DNA of 64,000 nucleotides from Conoideocrella luteorostrata (taxonomy: Eukaryota; Ascomycota; Sordariomycetes; Hypocreales; Clavicipitaceae): positions 248,001 to 312,000 of the forward strand of contig JASWJB010000002.1 in NCBI GenBank assembly GCA_032433595.1, written 5' to 3'. How positions within the stretch are numbered: position 1 is the stretch's first letter; each line of letters starts with the position of its first letter. The notes under the pieces were generated by a model that did not search any database, was not told where the DNA came from, and was given only the letters and a program-made list of their open reading frames with translations. Position numbers and translations under genes: made by a program. Below are positions 61,296-64,000 of the stretch, one piece after another.

Positions 61296-62273
61296 TTATA
61301 TATTCCTATTGGTGGCACCAGAGACAAGCTGATAAGTTTCCACTGCAAGAGCCAGGTCCAAAACTGCAGAACCCACGCTCTCGTAACATGTGATCTGTTC
61401 CTGAGATTTCCGCCCAGTCACTGAGCCCGAAAGTAATTCTCCCAAAGAACCTGTAACTTTACTTCTATCTATTAACCCACTCTGGTACGGCTTGAGAATG
61501 TCGCCCGCTGCCGCCCACAGGCCATCCACATGCTCGGTGAAAACACACCCTGATCGTAACACAGTGTCGGCATCAATCTCTTGCATGTCGGGGGAAAACG
61601 ACTCGATTGCGTTGACATGAGTCGCAAGCCGGAGCCTACTGACGTGGAAGACAGGCTTTTTGGATGTTGTGCATGTGCATACAATATCAGCCTTTGACAC
61701 AGCTGTGTCGGCTGATTGCGCGACTTCGGTATTTATATCGAATCCATCCGAGGCCTTGAGAAAGCCAATGAACTTCTCTGCCTGCGCGGGATCTAGATCG
61801 TACACGACGACGTGCCGAATATCCCTCACTTCACAAATCGCAAGCACCTGGTTGAAGGCCTGCATACCGGAGCCAATAATCGCCAGACGTGACGAGTCCT
61901 TCCGAGACAGCAGTTCAGTCGCAGTGGCAGCGCTGCCTGCAGTTTTGATAGCTGTCAAAGCATTTGCTTCAACAACAGCTTCCAGTTGTCCCGTCTGATC
62001 AGAGTATAGACTAATGGTCAAGATCGTAACCGGCAGGCCTTTTCGCAGGTTGCTGGTAAAATTAGAAGACAATTTGGATCCGGAAAACCCCTTTGTCGGG
62101 TATTTGCCGATCAGCCATTAACCTTGGTCTCCATCGTCAGTGACTATTGTGACAAGCCGGGGTCCGGTTGAGACACCGCTTGCTACGCAATCTCGGTATG
62201 CTTAACGAAGGATAGGGAGAGCGGTCTTCGTGTTGATGAATTTTTTTGCTTAAGCCTCGGTAATGTAAAGCAT
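61296..62273 (-). pseudogene. Ornithine cyclodeaminase/mu-crystallin family, three nonsense codons
   Basis: One continuous frame of 326 codons runs from ATG 62273 (MLYITEA) to TAA 61296, the usual full length of the family. It includes FSGSKLSSNF, KGLPVTILTISLYSDQTG, TAIKTAGSAATA, the Rossmann motif AIIGSGMQAFNQVLAI, YDLDPAQAEKF, THVNAIESFSPDMQEID and SGCVFTEH. TAA codons interrupt it at 62250-62252, 62202-62204 and 62118-62120. Each can be explained by C-to-T change in CAA, the CpA context preferred by RIP, and no intron would remove them. Family members reduce pyrroline-2-carboxylate or deaminate ornithine. A shorter product from a downstream start would lack about the first 70 residues. 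Confidence 0.82.
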
Positions 62274-62805
62274 TCTGTAGAGGGCTGTCTGCAGCACACT
62301 GTGAGGATAGAACATAAGTCGAGCAGTATGTATGATAGATAAATGAATCAACTTTCTCACCAGCTGTAATCATATGAATGGGCCATATTTTCAAAAACAA
62401 GCGGCTGACGACAGGTTATATCCACAAGGCGTATCCAGAGCGAACAAGGTACGAAGCTACTAGAGATGAGTCGGAAGCTGCTCCGTAGCGCGGGAGTGGA
62501 CTACGGCTACTCCGCAGTGGTTCCGAGGGACAAGGAAGTCTCTGCCGAATCAGCGGCTATGGGTCCAGGTGATTAAAGATACATCTTGCTGCCAGGTGGT
62601 CTTGTAGATAAATAACGGACCAATCATCGGTGATTTTGGAAAGCAGTCGGCAGAACTCCGAGAGATCATTCGCGATGTCTAGGCTAGCGTTCATATTGTA
62701 CCTAGAAAACACGTACAAAGTCCGAGCGACTCGACGAAGCGACCTCTGACCGCGACCATAGTAGAGGCGCCAACATCCTTTTCTTCATACTAACTTATGT
62801 TCTGC
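62274..62805. other. Intergenic between the two decayed genes
   Basis: It would hold the divergent promoters of the cyclodeaminase-family gene and the second racemase-family copy. No in-frame ATG for the second copy could be found here. Confidence 0.45.
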
Positions 62806-64000
62806 GACCACGGCGACTCGGACATTCAACACCGTTGGCATCCATTATGCCGGCGAAGTCTGTGTAGGAAGCACAGGGCTTCGGGTGACGAGGGTATCGA
62901 TACCGGAAGGTGAAGCGAAACAATGTGCAAAACAATTCAATTCATTCATCACTATCTAAGAAGAGAAGAAGAGGAGGAGGAATGCCCCCGAGCGTGCCGT
63001 ATAAAAGAGGTGCGCTAGGGTGGCCACCCTGATTGCTCGTATGCTTGACGAGGGATTCCGACAGTCTGTGATGTCATTATCGAAGGCGCTCTTGACACAC
63101 CGCCTGCCAAGACCATGTTTGAAAAGATGAAGTACTTTGAGAAAAAGAGAGACGATCTCCGCCGACTACTTTTGAACGAGCCCCGCGGTCGCTCAGCAAT
63201 GTGTCACAACATCGTCCTGCCGCCATGCAATCCTAAAGCCGACGCCGGCTTCCTCGTCATGGAGCATGAAGAATATCCAGCAATGTCAGGCCCCAATACA
63301 ATTGCCACCACTACGATTCTCTTAGAAACCGGCATGGTGCCTATGCAAGAGCTACTGTCTGAGTTGGCTCTTGATACGCCCGTTGGTTTTGTCACCGTCT
63401 ACGCCGAGTGCGAAAAGGGAAAATGCCAGCATGTTGAATTTCACAATGTTCCTGCCTTTGTCTATGTGCTCGATAAGGAGATCGAAGTACCTGGCCTTGG
63501 GACTACCAAGGTTTATATTGCATGGGGTGGCATGTTCTACTGTCTGGTAGACGCTGGTTCCGTTGGCTTAATTATCAGACCAGAAGCAGGTGCTGAAATT
63601 GTGCGGATTGGTGAACGCATCAAGCGTGCCGTTCAGGAGCAGACAAATCCGGTACAAGCTGAAAATCCAGAGATCCGCGGTGTTACTATACTGGAGTTTA
63701 CAACGCCTCTTGAAGTCAAGGACGTCAAGAAAACACAGAACGCAGTGATTGTCTATCCAGGAAGGATTGATCGCAGCCCTTGTGGGACTGGCGCCTATGC
63801 CCGCCTGGCGGTGTCGCATGCTCGAGGGGAATTGAAAGAAGGTGAACTGCTTTATTACCGCAGCATCATTAATACGGAGTTCATCGACAGAGGGACGGGG
63901 ATGACGAAGTGGGAGAGTACAACGCTGTTTGTCCTGCTGTTAAGGGCAGTGCATGTATTACGAGCTGCAATACTGCCGTTTTGCACTCAACTGACACGTT
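62806..64000 (+). pseudogene. Second proline racemase-family copy, split by solo LTR, 3' cut by window
   Basis: Coding sequence homologous to the gene at 59828 starts near 62806 (RTFNTVGIHYAGEV) and is interrupted after 62862 by a solo LTR. It resumes at 63064 with the duplicated bases, giving CDVIIEG and then a long open frame: NEPRGR, EHEEYPAMSGPNT, AWGGMFYCLVDAGSVG, GRIDRSPCGTGAYARLA. Removing the LTR and one duplication restores the frame exactly. A second lesion, an apparent loss of one base near 63909, shifts the last part (VGEYNAVCPAVKG readable in the next frame). The first catalytic position is Ser and the second Cys, as in the intact copy. No start codon was found in frame. Confidence 0.85.
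62863..63063 (+). mobile_element. Solo LTR, subfamily B, inside the racemase-family copy
   Basis: It runs TGTAGGAAGCACAGGG to GATTCCGACA, with GTCTG duplicated at 62858-62862 and 63064-63068. An internal GTATAAAAG box and TCTAAGAAGAGAAGAAG stretch link it to the other copies. The perfect duplication indicates a fairly young insertion. Confidence 0.9.

Noticed and set aside
1..64000. CRISPR arrays, bacterial operons, rRNA or tRNA genes
   Set aside because: No spaced identical repeats, no ribosome binding sites and no tRNA cloverleaf or rRNA segment was recognised by eye; a tRNA search program would be needed to exclude tRNAs fully.

Overview
The window is nuclear DNA of a filamentous ascomycete (Pezizomycotina, most likely Sordariomycetes). 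Genes are monocistronic on both strands and carry short GT-AG introns of about 48 to 96 nt with CTRAY-type branch points. The families are typical of these fungi: a Zn2Cys6 regulator, a HOS3-type deacetylase, Pth11-like rhodopsin-fold membrane proteins, P450s, and a NACHT-ankyrin NLR. AT-rich islands and TAA nonsense codons at former CAA positions suggest RIP-type mutation. All splice models were built by eye; reading phase was checked across every junction that I state.

Layout. 1-7 kb: the 5' part of a Zn2Cys6 factor, HOS3-like deacetylase, and histidinol phosphatase HIS2. 7-17 kb: repeats, a solo LTR, a four-exon membrane protein, decayed ankyrin DNA and a coiled-coil protein. 18-25.2 kb: an NLR (sigma motif, NACHT, ankyrin) followed on the same strand by a SesA-domain protein and an NWD_NACHT_N-domain protein; all three carry the same glycine/asparagine-rich prion-like motif. 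27.4-31 kb: a divergent pair, zinc alcohol/formaldehyde dehydrogenase and TIM-barrel isomerase. 31-41 kb: accessory DNA with a phosphorylase-domain relic, a small four-exon gene, a 538-bp MITE, two solo LTRs, a degraded RING-type gene and an ankyrin relic. 41.5-52 kb: P450, MFS transporter, rhodopsin-fold protein and a second P450. 54-57.6 kb: a bisphosphate nucleotidase/inositol phosphatase and a broken rhodopsin-fold gene. 58-64 kb: an intact proline-racemase-family enzyme, an ornithine-cyclodeaminase-family pseudogene with three nonsense codons, and a second racemase-family copy interrupted by a solo LTR.

The most striking system is the 18-25 kb triad. The motif sits at the N-terminus of the NLR and at the C-terminus of two proteins with unrelated domains. 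This is the architecture expected when an NLR nucleates an amyloid fold that is copied onto downstream cell-death effectors (HET-S/NWD2 paradigm). One receptor feeding two different effector types in one locus is the point worth testing.

The right end looks like a decaying hydroxyproline/proline catabolic cluster: one dehydratase/epimerase-type enzyme is intact, its probable partner reductase has been hit by RIP-like stops, and the paralogue is split by an LTR. Ankyrin and phosphorylase-like relics scattered between 13 and 41 kb suggest repeated loss of NLR-type genes.
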